Notes under the pieces: model-generated
Databases searched by the model: none
Told to the model about the DNA's origin: nothing
Seen by the model: only the letters and a program-made list of their open reading frames with translations
Made by a program: the position numbers and the translations under genes
Part shown: piece by piece, positions 1 through 8,923 of the stretch
Layout of the letters: every line of letters starts with the position of its first letter
Numbering within the stretch: the stretch's first letter is position 1
Source: Butyrivibrio sp.
Lineage (GTDB): Bacteria; Bacillota; Clostridia; Lachnospirales; Lachnospiraceae
Length of the DNA stretch: 64,000 bases
Direction: 5' to 3'
NCBI GenBank assembly: GCA_015056495.1
Contig: SVGC01000004.1
Span: 1-64,000, forward strand

Positions 1-776
1 GTGATGCGGCTCTTAATAATATCCTTGGTTACTGGAACATCGAAGAGCTCCTTATAAATGTGCTCGAAATATGAGACGCTCATATTATGCTGGGCGGCCA
101 GTGCTGCGATATCGTTCATTGTTGCAGCATTGTTTCCACTATAGATATTGCTTCGCAGTTCTCCAAAGGCTTTTCTGTAGCGGTTGAATTTGTTAGGAGT
201 TGAACTCTCTGAATGAAGAATGTCAGCAAATTTATATATGAGAGTCTTCATTTTCATATCCAAGAGCTGTTGCCTATGCTTTCCATTTTGGTGAAATTCT
301 GCGTCAGCTATGTGCCACAGGTCTACCAATTCAATAGTGTTATAGATCACATGAGGAATCCCGCAAGGAATATCAAGTTCATCAATAAGCTTCTCTATAT
401 CATCGGTATAGGAACTAGCACCTGATGTGGATGTTTTCCTTAAGTCTTCATTCTGAGTAGTATGGCTTTTTAAATTTTTATTTTTTGAATTGTTTCGTTT
501 AGAATCGAAACAATTGAGATCGTCAGCTTTATCACAATCAAAATGTATCCAGCTGTCGATATATTTATTGCCATCATGATCATGGAATATCTGTGGCTGA
601 CCTTTTTTGAACAGAATAAAACAAGGCTCAGGGTAATAGCGCCACTGGCCGTCTACCAATACGTCTGCTGGTGTCTCGATATGTACAAACAGGTAATTGC
701 CTGTGCCTTCAGGCCTGTTGATGATCCAACCCTTACTATGTACATAACTGCAACCAATACCTTCTACCTTGATCAT
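1..776 (-). CDS. AraC-family transcriptional regulator, C-terminus cut by window edge
   Basis: An open frame starts at ATG 774-776 on the minus strand and runs off the left edge, giving at least 258 residues with no stop. The N-terminal part (about residues 1-85) looks like the cupin-like sensor fold of AraC regulators, rich in His and aromatic residues (FHDHDGNKYIDSWIHFD). A low-complexity Asn/Lys/Ser linker follows at about 88-120. Near the end the first helix-turn-helix of the AraC domain is visible (DIAALAAQHNMSVSYFEHIYKELF). The second HTH lies outside the window. It is divergent from the ABC exporter that follows and could regulate it, but that is inference. Effector unknown. Confidence 0.75.
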   Translation of the reverse strand, partial: MIKVEGIGCSYVHSKGWIINRPEGTGNYLFVHIETPADVLVDGQWRYYPEPCFILFKKGQPQIFHDHDGNKYIDSWIHFDCDKADDLNCFDSKRNNSKNKNLKSHTTQNEDLRKTSTSGASSYTDDIEKLIDELDIPCGIPHVIYNTIELVDLWHIADAEFHQNGKHRQQLLDMKMKTLIYKFADILHSESSTPNKFNRYRKAFGELRSNIYSGNNAATMNDIAALAAQHNMSVSYFEHIYKELFDVPVTKDIIKSRI

Positions 777-1002
777 TACATTACTCCTTATATCAATAAA
801 AAAGCTTTATCCCTTAATAAAAAGTTTATATAAAAAAGCAGAAAAAATCAATCATGAACAATTTATATCATTGTAATAAATCAGTAATAGTCTATTATTA
901 ACTTTGACATCAAACAAAGATAGAGCATTTTTTTACATATAATTTTTGAAATATATTGTGAAAAAAATGCTTTTTGTTTGTCAAAAAAAAGAGGAGATTA
1001 TT
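777..1002. promoter_or_regulatory. Divergent intergenic region between the AraC gene and the ABC exporter
   Basis: A very AT-rich 226-bp gap between divergent genes. It must hold both promoters, but I could not assign a convincing -35/-10 pair. GAGGAG at 991-996 is the ribosome site for the exporter gene and places its start at 1003, not at the upstream in-frame TTG at 946. Confidence 0.4.
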
Positions 1003-2781
1003 ATGAGGATTAAAAAGAACTTAACAGCGATGAAGTGGTTCTATTCTTATCTGAAGAAGTATCGTTGGAAGATGTTTGTGGGACTTTTTCTGGTAACTAT
1101 CACATCAGTGCTGGCTATCATCAATCCGAGGATAACCGGATTTATCGTTGATGATATCATTGGTGATGGTACTAATATCAGGATCGACCTGTTGCCGAAG
1201 TTCCTGATACTTATGATCACGGTGACAGTTGTAAGGTCACTCCTAAGATTGCTTTTCCTGTATCTGTTTGAAACAGCGTCTCAGGATATGCTTTATGACA
1301 TGCGAGATGGCGTGTACAGAAATCTTTTGTTAAAAGATTTTGCCTTCTACAATAGAAGTCGTACAGGTGATCTGATGAGCAGACAGACGGGCGATATGAT
1401 GGCCATCAGACATTTTGTAGCCTACGTTATCTACAATATTTATGAAAATACTTTGCTATTTGTAATTGCTCTTTTCATGATCTTTTCAGTTGACTGGAGG
1501 ATTGGTTTTGCAATGGTGGCAGTGCTTCCTATCACAGCTTTTATGACCTATAGCCAGTCCAAGGCGATCAGACCTAAGTTCATGCATATCAGAGACAAGT
1601 TCTCATCACTGAATGCTTTTGTTCAGGAGAACATAAGCGGTAACAGAGTAGTAAGAGCTTTTGCAAAAGAAGATTTTGAAATAGAAAAGTTTGATAAGGA
1701 AAATGCTGATTACAGAGACTCAGAGCTTGATGCAGCAACAGTTTGGACCAAGTATATTCCTATCTTTATTTTCCTGTCACACCTTCTTACATTTATGCTG
1801 ATGGTGGCAGGCGGAATCATGTGTATCTATGGCTATATGTCACTAGGTAATATGGTCATGATCAACAGCTATCTGTGGATGCTCAGCAATCCTCTTATGA
1901 TGATGGGTTGGCTGATCAATGATTACCACAGATTTACTACCTCAGTTGAAAAGATTTTTGCTACTATCACTCAGAAGCCTGATATTCAGACTCCTAGATA
2001 TCCAAAGGAAGTAGATAAGATAAAGGGTGACGTAGAGTTTAGAAACGTTTCATATGTAGTTGATGATGAGCCGGTACTGCATAATGTCAGCTTCCATATC
2101 AAGCAGGGACAGACGGTTGGTATCATAGGAGCTACAGGTTCCGGTAAATCTACGATCATGAACCTTATCTGCAGATTCTTTGATACTACTGAGGGTGAAG
2201 TACTTATGGATGGTATCAATGTCAAAGACCTTGATCTTCACAGGCTTCGTGATGGTATTGGAATTGCAATGCAGGATGTATTCCTGTTTTCAGATACTAT
2301 CGAAGGTAACATAGCGTATGCTGAGCCGGATTGCTCTTTTGACAAGGTTAAATGGGCAGCAAAAATGGCCGATGCAGATGATTTCATCATGCAGATGGAT
2401 GAAGGCTATGACACTGTTGTAGGTGAGAGAGGTGTAGGTCTCTCCGGTGGACAGAAGCAGCGTATATCTCTTGCGAGAGCCCTTCTTAAAGAGCCTTCAA
2501 TACTCATACTTGATGATACAACTTCCGCAGTTGACATGGAGACAGAGGCTGAGATCCAGCGTGATCTCAAGAAACTCCAGGGTCATACAGTATTTATCAT
2601 TGCTCACAGGATCTCATCTATCAAGGATGCTGATGTGATTCTTGTTGTCGAGGATGGAAGGATCACAGAGAGCGGAACTCATGATGAGCTTATAGAAAAA
2701 GGTGGTTATTACAGAAAAGTATTTGATCACCAGTATGGCGAGTTTGATACTATCAAGAAGAGATGGAAGGAGGGCGCATAA
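1003..2781 (+). CDS. ABC exporter half-transporter A, degenerate catalytic site subunit
   Basis: A 592-aa type IV ABC exporter half: six-helix transmembrane domain (about 20-320) followed by an ATPase domain (about 340-580). Walker A is GATGSGKS (376-383), the signature LSGGQ (480-484) and the H-loop His about 535. Walker B reads LILDD, so Asp505 stands where the catalytic Glu is normally found. This is the mark of the noncanonical subunit of heterodimeric exporters such as BmrCD and TM287/288. The start at 1003 follows GAGGAG; the longer frame from TTG 946 has no ribosome site. Its stop overlaps the start of the partner gene (TAATG), so the two are translationally coupled. The substrate cannot be read from sequence; drugs, lipids or peptides are typical. 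Confidence 0.92.
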   Translation: MRIKKNLTAMKWFYSYLKKYRWKMFVGLFLVTITSVLAIINPRITGFIVDDIIGDGTNIRIDLLPKFLILMITVTVVRSLLRLLFLYLFETASQDMLYDMRDGVYRNLLLKDFAFYNRSRTGDLMSRQTGDMMAIRHFVAYVIYNIYENTLLFVIALFMIFSVDWRIGFAMVAVLPITAFMTYSQSKAIRPKFMHIRDKFSSLNAFVQENISGNRVVRAFAKEDFEIEKFDKENADYRDSELDAATVWTKYIPIFIFLSHLLTFMLMVAGGIMCIYGYMSLGNMVMINSYLWMLSNPLMMMGWLINDYHRFTTSVEKIFATITQKPDIQTPRYPKEVDKIKGDVEFRNVSYVVDDEPVLHNVSFHIKQGQTVGIIGATGSGKSTIMNLICRFFDTTEGEVLMDGINVKDLDLHRLRDGIGIAMQDVFLFSDTIEGNIAYAEPDCSFDKVKWAAKMADADDFIMQMDEGYDTVVGERGVGLSGGQKQRISLARALLKEPSILILDDTTSAVDMETEAEIQRDLKKLQGHTVFIIAHRISSIKDADVILVVEDGRITESGTHDELIEKGGYYRKVFDHQYGEFDTIKKRWKEGA

Positions 2782-4598
2782 TGGCTAGAAATCGTATTGA
2801 ACAGGATGAAGAATTAGATAGCGGGTTTGACATAAAACAGCTAAAGCGCCTTGCTGGATATGTTGGACCATACAAAAAAGATTTAAGTGTTGCAGTAATT
2901 ATAATGGTTATCTCCAGTGCCATTTCAATGCTGATACCTATTTTTATGAAAAACATCATGGATGTGATCACAGAGACTGTGTATCAGAATGGTCACACTC
3001 CTGATGAAGCTGTAAGGCTTATTCTAATCAATGCTTTTAGTTCATTGGCAGTTGGTTTTACCTGCGCTCTTATCATGCGTTACAAGATAATCCTTACTTC
3101 AAGGGTTGGACAGGGCGTTATTTACAGACTGAGAAGAGAGCTGTTTGTGCACCTTCAGGAGCTTCCTTTTTCCTATTATGATGACAAGCCTCATGGCAAG
3201 ATACAGGTAAGAGTAGTTAACTATGTCAATAATTTAAGTGACCTGTTGTCCAATGGTATTGTAAATACCATCACAGATATGTTTTCACTGGTGTTTATCC
3301 TCATATTCATGCTCTATCTGAATGTGAGATTTACACTTATCTGCCTGTGCGGTCTGCCAATACTTACTGCAATAGTTCTTTTTGTCAAAAACAGACAGAG
3401 AAGGGCCTGGCAGATACAGAGTAATAAGCAGTCCAATTTAAATGCTTACATTGCTGAGAGTATCAATGGTATCAGAGTTACTCAGTCTTTTGTAAGAGAA
3501 AATAAAAATACTCAGCTGTTCAATCAGTTAAACGGCGATGCAAGAACAGCTTGGATGAATGCTGTAAAATACAATTTCATCTTGAGCCCTGTTATTGAAA
3601 ATATTACTGTTGTTACAACATCAGTGATCTACGTGCTTGGTATCGGATGGCTTATAAATGGTGAGACTGCCATAACAGTTGGTCTTTTGACTGCCTTTGC
3701 GGGATACGTTTCCAGATTCTGGCAGCCTATTACAACACTTGCCAACTTTTACAATTCATTGCTTACAGCTATTTCATATCTGGAGCGTATTTTTGAGACG
3801 ATTGATGCACCTGTTAATGTTAAGGATAAAGAGGGTGCAGGTATCATGCCTGAGATCAAAGGTGATGTTGAATTTAAACATGTTAAATTCAGCTATGATG
3901 ATGGTGTTGAAATTCTTCATGATATCAACTTTAAGGTTGGCGCCGGTGAGTCTTATGCGATCGTTGGACCTACAGGTGCAGGTAAATCAACAATAGTCAA
4001 CCTTATAAGCAGATTCTACAATGTTGATAGTGGTGAGATACTTGTTGATGGTATTGATATCAGTGATGTTACCATCAAGTCCCTTAGAAAACAGATGGGT
4101 GTCATGATGCAGGATAGCTTTATTTTCTCAGGCACCATTATGGATAATATCAGATACGGCAATAAGGAAGCTACAGATGCTCAGGTTGTTGCCGCTGCAA
4201 AAACGGTATGTGCCCATGATTTCATCATGTCTCTTGAGGATGGTTATGAGACTCAGGTAAATGAGAGAGGTAGCCGATTGTCAGCAGGTCAGAGACAGCT
4301 GATCTCTTTTGCAAGAGCAGTCCTGGCTGATCCTAAGATACTGATCCTTGATGAGGCTACTTCAAGTATTGATACTGAGACCGAGATCCTGTTGCAGAAA
4401 GGTCTTCAGGAGATGTTAAAGGGAAGGACTTCATTTATCATTGCCCACAGACTTAGTACTATCAAGAATTCTACCTGTATCATGTATGTTGATCAGGGCC
4501 AGATCCTTGAGAAAGGCTCCCATGATGAATTGTTGAAGATTCCTGACGGTTATTATCATAACCTGTATGATAGCCAATATGCATTTTTGAATGCTTGA
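2781..4598 (+). CDS. ABC exporter half-transporter B, consensus catalytic subunit
   Basis: A 605-aa partner of the preceding gene: transmembrane domain about 25-345, ATPase about 360-600. Walker A GPTGAGKS (396-403), Walker B LILDE with the catalytic Glu525, and H-loop His about 556 are intact. The signature is LSAGQ (500-504) instead of LSGGQ. In the heterodimer the active site would combine Walker A/B of this protein with the normal signature of subunit A. The inactive site would combine the Asp-type Walker B of A with the altered signature here. The start at 2781 follows GGAGGG; the frame opening at 2763 is not needed. Function as a multidrug-type exporter is inferred from the family. Confidence 0.92.
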   Translation: MARNRIEQDEELDSGFDIKQLKRLAGYVGPYKKDLSVAVIIMVISSAISMLIPIFMKNIMDVITETVYQNGHTPDEAVRLILINAFSSLAVGFTCALIMRYKIILTSRVGQGVIYRLRRELFVHLQELPFSYYDDKPHGKIQVRVVNYVNNLSDLLSNGIVNTITDMFSLVFILIFMLYLNVRFTLICLCGLPILTAIVLFVKNRQRRAWQIQSNKQSNLNAYIAESINGIRVTQSFVRENKNTQLFNQLNGDARTAWMNAVKYNFILSPVIENITVVTTSVIYVLGIGWLINGETAITVGLLTAFAGYVSRFWQPITTLANFYNSLLTAISYLERIFETIDAPVNVKDKEGAGIMPEIKGDVEFKHVKFSYDDGVEILHDINFKVGAGESYAIVGPTGAGKSTIVNLISRFYNVDSGEILVDGIDISDVTIKSLRKQMGVMMQDSFIFSGTIMDNIRYGNKEATDAQVVAAAKTVCAHDFIMSLEDGYETQVNERGSRLSAGQRQLISFARAVLADPKILILDEATSSIDTETEILLQKGLQEMLKGRTSFIIAHRLSTIKNSTCIMYVDQGQILEKGSHDELLKIPDGYYHNLYDSQYAFLNA

Positions 4599-4610
4599 TC
4601 CGCTAACTAA

Positions 4611-4991
4611 TTAATGTTCTTCAAAGTAAAAGACTATTTTTACAGGTTTTTCCTCGATGAGGCCGTATTTTACGGCTAGCTTATATATGAATATTTTACG
4701 CAGCCTTGTGTGAAGGGTTTTCAGCTTTCTTCGAAAGCCCTCTATCGAGGCTGCTTTTTTATAGTAATTACATGCTCTGCAGGCAGGCATGTAGTTGTCT
4801 ATGTCGTTAAGAGTTTCCCGGAGCTCCTTTTTGAATTTAGCTTTGCAGACACTTTCGATATGATCCACCTGCATATTTTTATATTCCAGTTCGCAGCCGC
4901 AGTAGGCGCAGTGCCCGTTGTATTTCTGGTAAACAGCCATTCGCTGATCTTTGGTGAGAGTTTTTCTTAAAGAGTTCTTTTTTGAAGCCAT
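4611..4991 (-). CDS. HNH endonuclease family protein
   Basis: A 126-aa basic protein with the HNH zinc-finger nuclease layout: a CAYCGC pair near residue 29, then MQVDHIESV with the metal-binding Asp-His, and CRACNYYKK about 30 residues on. The family cleaves or nicks DNA, sometimes within phage or restriction systems, but this copy stands alone between an ABC exporter and an HD-GYP gene, with no methylase or phage gene beside it. The minus-strand start has a weak AAAGGAC site. Its stop lies 12 bp from the stop of the convergent ABC gene. Biological role unknown; the family assignment is good. Confidence 0.75.
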   Translation of the reverse strand: MASKKNSLRKTLTKDQRMAVYQKYNGHCAYCGCELEYKNMQVDHIESVCKAKFKKELRETLNDIDNYMPACRACNYYKKAASIEGFRRKLKTLHTRLRKIFIYKLAVKYGLIEEKPVKIVFYFEEH

Positions 4992-5067
4992 GATATTGTT
5001 GTCCTTTAGTTAATAAATATGATAAAATTAAATATAATTATAAACGTTTTTACCAAGAAGGAACAGC

Positions 5068-6162
5068 ATGAAACTAGTAACTACTTCCAATTTAAAAGAC
5101 GGTATGGTATTAGCAAGCAATGTGTATTCCTTGGATGATCAGCTTGTTCTGAAAAAGGGTACTGTGCTGGATGACAATGCCATTAAAAGAATAAAATCTT
5201 TTTCCGTTTATAATGTCTTCATCGAAGAAGAAAAAAAGCCGGCTCAGAAGACTTTTGAGTCTGAGCCTAGTCAATATGACCTTAATCTGACGCATTCTGA
5301 GAGGGTAAAACGTTCTCCTGAGTTTGCTTTATTTAAAGCAGATATCGAGAAAAATGCAAGTGCTCTTAGAAATAAGATGCAGTATATAGTCAATTCTGAT
5401 GTTCCGGTAAATGTTGATAGTCTTATAGACCCTGTACTGAACCTGTTTGAAGAGGCAGGCGGTACTGTAGGAATCTTTGATATGCTCAATAATCTGCATG
5501 TCTACAGTGATGCAGTTTATATGCATAGTCTTAATGTTGCTCTTATTGGTAACACAATAGCCAGATGGATGAAGTTAAAAGAGAATGAGATAGAGCTTGT
5601 GACTGCAGCAGGCCTTCTTCATGATATCGGTAAGACTCTTATGCCTGAAGAACTTCTCAATAAGACTCAGCCTCTGACTGAATATGAAGAAAAAATCATG
5701 AGAACGCACGTTACCAAGGGCTATGATATTTTGAAGGATCAGAACATAGATGATCATATCAAAAATGCTGTGATCATGCATCATGAAAGAGTTGACGGAT
5801 CAGGTTATCCATTTAAACTATCCGGCAACAAAATTGATGACATTGCCAAGATCATTATGGTAGCAGATGTTTATGATGAAATGACCTCACTGCGAACCTA
5901 TAAAAAGCCTATGTGTGCTTTTAAAGTAATAGAAGCCTTTGAATATGAAGGCTTTAGAAAGTATGATCCAGATGTATTGATGACATTCTTAAGTCATATA
6001 GTCAATACTTTTATTGCCAACCGAGTCAGACTCTCCAATGGACTTGAAGGTGATATCGTATTTATCAATCCCGATCATTTGTCCAAGCCTCTTATCAAGG
6101 TCAAGGAAAAGTACATTGACCTTTATCAGATAAAAGATGTTACAATTGAAGAAGTAATTTAA
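5068..6162 (+). CDS. HD-GYP domain cyclic-di-GMP phosphodiesterase
   Basis: A 364-aa soluble protein. The N-terminal 60 residues look like the small domain that often precedes HD-GYP in stand-alone proteins. The HD-GYP core follows: HSLNVA (153-158), HDIGK (185-189) and HHERVDGSGYP (238-248). All metal-binding His/Asp residues and the GYP signature are present, so hydrolysis of c-di-GMP (to pGpG or GMP) is expected. No membrane segment or receiver domain is seen, so the input signal is unknown. It is a single-gene unit followed by a strong hairpin terminator at 6171-6213. Likely output is motility or surface behaviour, by family knowledge only. Confidence 0.88.
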   Translation: MKLVTTSNLKDGMVLASNVYSLDDQLVLKKGTVLDDNAIKRIKSFSVYNVFIEEEKKPAQKTFESEPSQYDLNLTHSERVKRSPEFALFKADIEKNASALRNKMQYIVNSDVPVNVDSLIDPVLNLFEEAGGTVGIFDMLNNLHVYSDAVYMHSLNVALIGNTIARWMKLKENEIELVTAAGLLHDIGKTLMPEELLNKTQPLTEYEEKIMRTHVTKGYDILKDQNIDDHIKNAVIMHHERVDGSGYPFKLSGNKIDDIAKIIMVADVYDEMTSLRTYKKPMCAFKVIEAFEYEGFRKYDPDVLMTFLSHIVNTFIANRVRLSNGLEGDIVFINPDHLSKPLIKVKEKYIDLYQIKDVTIEEVI

Positions 6163-6170
6163 ATACATGA

Positions 6171-6213
6171 CTGTATCGGTATGCTTTTTTGGCATGCCTG
6201 ATACAGTTTTTTT
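6171..6213 (+). terminator. Rho-independent terminator after the HD-GYP gene
   Basis: CTGTATCGGTATGC pairs with GCATGCCTGATACAG across a TTTTTTG loop, with one bulge, and is followed by seven T. Confidence 0.88.
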
Positions 6214-6262
6214 ATGATATAGCGACATTCTTTTTATTGAACAGAAAATTGCACTAAAATTG

Positions 6263-6288
6263 GAAACGAAATTTGTGAAAAACGTTTC
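6263..6288. promoter_or_regulatory. Inverted repeat upstream of the GH2 gene, possible operator
   Basis: GAAACG at 6263-6268 and CGTTTC at 6283-6288 form an interrupted palindrome about 100 bp before the GH2 start. LacI-type regulators often bind sites built on AAACG/CGTTT. No regulator gene is adjacent, so this is a suggestion only. Confidence 0.3.
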
Positions 6289-6385
6289 TTGTTTTAGGTA
6301 AAATAATTGAGTAAAATGTAAACTGTAAAGATAAAAATAGTTTCCTATTAACTCTTTTACATATATAAACACAGGAGAGTAATGA

Positions 6386-8923
6386 ATGTCAGATAAAATC
6401 TATTTAAATGATGGATGGGAGTTTACAGAGAATTTTACAGACAAGCTTCATGATATTTCTTATAACAAGAATCTTGAAAAAGTCAGAATTCCACATACTG
6501 TAAAGGAGCTTCCACTACATTATTTTGATGAAAGTATGTACCAGATGCTCAGCGGATATCGCTACATCCTTAAGCCTGATGAGTCTTGGGATTGGAAGAG
6601 GATCATACTTACTTTTGAAGGTGCTGCACATGAAGCAGTTGTATATATCAATGGAAAAGAGATGTGCAGACATTCCTGTGGATATACTGCTTTTTCCCTG
6701 GATATTACAGAAGAGATATCACTGGATAAAGACAATGTGATCGTTGTAAAGCTGGATAGCAGAGAAAGTCTTAATGTACCGCCATTTGGCCATGTTGTTG
6801 ATTATCTTACCTTTGGCGGAATATATAGAGATGTTTATATTCAGGTAAAAGAGCCTGCATATATAAAAGATGTTTTTGCCAAGCCTGAAGTTGCGGCTGT
6901 TTATTCTGCTGAAGAAACAGAGGTTGTTCCTAAATCTATCGGAGCCAATCTGTCTTCTGTAGTTACTGTTGCAGGTACTGATGAGCAGAGCGGTTTTGTT
7001 ATCAGACAGTCACTGTGTATGTGGCATATGAGACAGAACAAAAATCAGTATAAATACAAGCAGGTCGTTTATGATAAGGCTTCTGAAAATAATTATTCCA
7101 GGGAGACAGTTCTTGGAGATGAGGCTATTTCAGTAAATTCAGATAAAACAGAGCTTTCTTTCCATTTGTTGCCTGTTACAGTCTGGGATGTGACCAATCC
7201 GGTACTGTATCTGCTTAAAACTGAACTCATTAGAGGCGATAAGGTTTTTGATACTAAATACACCAAGGTTGGTTTTAGAAATATTCAATTCAAAAAGGAG
7301 GGCTTTTTCCTTAATGGTAGAAAGCTCCTGCTGAGGGGACTTAACAGGCATCAGTCTTATCCATATGTGGGCTATGCAATGCCTAAGTCCATGCAGATCC
7401 TTGATGCAGATATACTCAAAACAGAGTTAAGCGTCAATGCTGTTAGAACATCCCATTATCCTCAGTCACAGAGCTTTATAAACAGATGTGATGAGATAGG
7501 ACTCCTTGTATTTATGGAGTTTCCGGGTTGGCAGCATATTGGAGATGCCAAGTGGAAAGAACAGGCTTATGTTAATGAACAGGAGATGATCCTGCAGTAT
7601 AGAAATCATCCTAGTATTTTTATCTGGGGCATCCGTATAAATGAGTCTGTTGATGATGATGAGTTCTACACCAAGACCAATGAGATCGCTCATAACCTTG
7701 ATAACACAAGGCCTACAGGTGGTGTCAGAGCTTCCAAGAAGAGTCATTTGTTAGAGGATGTATATACCTATAATGATTTTTCTCATGATGGAAAACGTCC
7801 TGGATGTGATAAAAAGCAGACTGTTACTTCTGATATGGAAAAAGGATATCTGATCACTGAATTTAACGGCCATATGTACCCTACAAAGGCTTTTGATGAT
7901 GAAGAACAGCGTTCAGAGCATGCTCTCAGACATGTGAGAGTCCTTGATGCTGTAGCAGGAGAGCCTGATATCGGAGGCTGCTTTGGATGGTGCATGTTTG
8001 ATTACAATACTCACAAGGACTTTGGAAGTGGCGACAAGATCTGTTATCACGGTGTCATGGATCCATTTAGAAATCCTAAGCTTGCAGCCAGTGTGTACGC
8101 TTCTCAGGGAGATGAAACGGTTGTTTTGGAAGTGTCTTCCAGCATGGATATTGGTGAGCATCCTGAGTGTATCAGAGGAAACACATACATTTTTACAAAT
8201 GCAGATTCTGTGAAAATGTACAAAAATGATGTTTTCATAAAAGAGTACAAGGCTGAAAATTCGGATTTTAAGAATCTGAAACATAATCCGATCCTTATAG
8301 ATGATTTTATAGGAGACCAGATAAAGGATTCAGGAGCCTATAGTGAGAGAAAGTCAGAGCTTATCAAGAGGTGTCTTAATGATGCGGCTGTGCATGGCAT
8401 GAACAATCTTTCTTTTGCTACCAAGATGGCAGCCCTTAAGCTTGTGACAATTTACAGGATGAACTTCAATGATGCGGTTGAACTCTATAACAAATACATT
8501 GGAGACTGGGGCGGCAAGTCAACTGTATTTAAGTTTGAAGCTGTTAAAAACGGTAAGGTGGTCAAGACTGTTGTCAAGGAGCCTGCCGGAAATGTAAAAC
8601 TTGATGTGGTATGCGATCATACGAGACTTTTGGAAAAAAGATCCTATGATGTGGCTCTTGTGAGAGTGAGAGCTGTAGATGAGAGAGGCAATGTTTTACC
8701 ATATTTTAATGATGTGGTTAAGTTCAAGACAGAGGGGGATATTGAACTGATCGGACCTGACACAGTCTGCATGCAGGGCGGTATGACAGGTACTTATGTT
8801 AGAACTGTTGGACGTTCAGGCAGAGGAAGACTTGTTATCTCTACATCTAAGGAGCATAACTGCAAGGAAACACTTGAATTTAAAATAGAAATAGGAAAGA
8901 GGGATGTGACAGAAGATGAATGA
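6386..8923 (+). CDS. Glycoside hydrolase family 2 (beta-galactosidase-like)
   Basis: An 845-aa protein with the GH2 order: jelly-roll sugar-binding domain (about 5-160), immunoglobulin-like domain (about 185-300), TIM-barrel catalytic domain (about 305-590) and a C-terminal part (about 590-845). The acid/base is Glu420 in WGIRINES and the nucleophile Glu492 in ITEFNGH, both in the expected family contexts. There is no signal peptide, so it acts in the cytoplasm. Sequence alone does not separate beta-galactosidase from beta-glucuronidase or beta-mannosidase; galactosidase is the best guess. ACAGGAGAG precedes ATG 6386. It overlaps the next gene by 8 bp and belongs with it and the GPH symporter downstream. 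Confidence 0.88.
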   Translation: MSDKIYLNDGWEFTENFTDKLHDISYNKNLEKVRIPHTVKELPLHYFDESMYQMLSGYRYILKPDESWDWKRIILTFEGAAHEAVVYINGKEMCRHSCGYTAFSLDITEEISLDKDNVIVVKLDSRESLNVPPFGHVVDYLTFGGIYRDVYIQVKEPAYIKDVFAKPEVAAVYSAEETEVVPKSIGANLSSVVTVAGTDEQSGFVIRQSLCMWHMRQNKNQYKYKQVVYDKASENNYSRETVLGDEAISVNSDKTELSFHLLPVTVWDVTNPVLYLLKTELIRGDKVFDTKYTKVGFRNIQFKKEGFFLNGRKLLLRGLNRHQSYPYVGYAMPKSMQILDADILKTELSVNAVRTSHYPQSQSFINRCDEIGLLVFMEFPGWQHIGDAKWKEQAYVNEQEMILQYRNHPSIFIWGIRINESVDDDEFYTKTNEIAHNLDNTRPTGGVRASKKSHLLEDVYTYNDFSHDGKRPGCDKKQTVTSDMEKGYLITEFNGHMYPTKAFDDEEQRSEHALRHVRVLDAVAGEPDIGGCFGWCMFDYNTHKDFGSGDKICYHGVMDPFRNPKLAASVYASQGDETVVLEVSSSMDIGEHPECIRGNTYIFTNADSVKMYKNDVFIKEYKAENSDFKNLKHNPILIDDFIGDQIKDSGAYSERKSELIKRCLNDAAVHGMNNLSFATKMAALKLVTIYRMNFNDAVELYNKYIGDWGGKSTVFKFEAVKNGKVVKTVVKEPAGNVKLDVVCDHTRLLEKRSYDVALVRVRAVDERGNVLPYFNDVVKFKTEGDIELIGPDTVCMQGGMTGTYVRTVGRSGRGRLVISTSKEHNCKETLEFKIEIGKRDVTEDE

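Noticed and set aside
213..833. Two plus-strand open frames of 70 and 96 aa
   Set aside because: They lie opposite a minus-strand AraC-family gene with clear homology; neither has a ribosome site or recognisable content.
946..1002. Longer N-terminus for the first ABC exporter subunit from TTG 946
   Set aside because: The additional 19 residues have no ribosome site, whereas GAGGAG lies just before ATG 1003.
7913..8284. Minus-strand open frame of 123 aa inside the GH2 gene
   Set aside because: Shadow of the GH2 coding sequence in the opposite strand; nothing recognisable.
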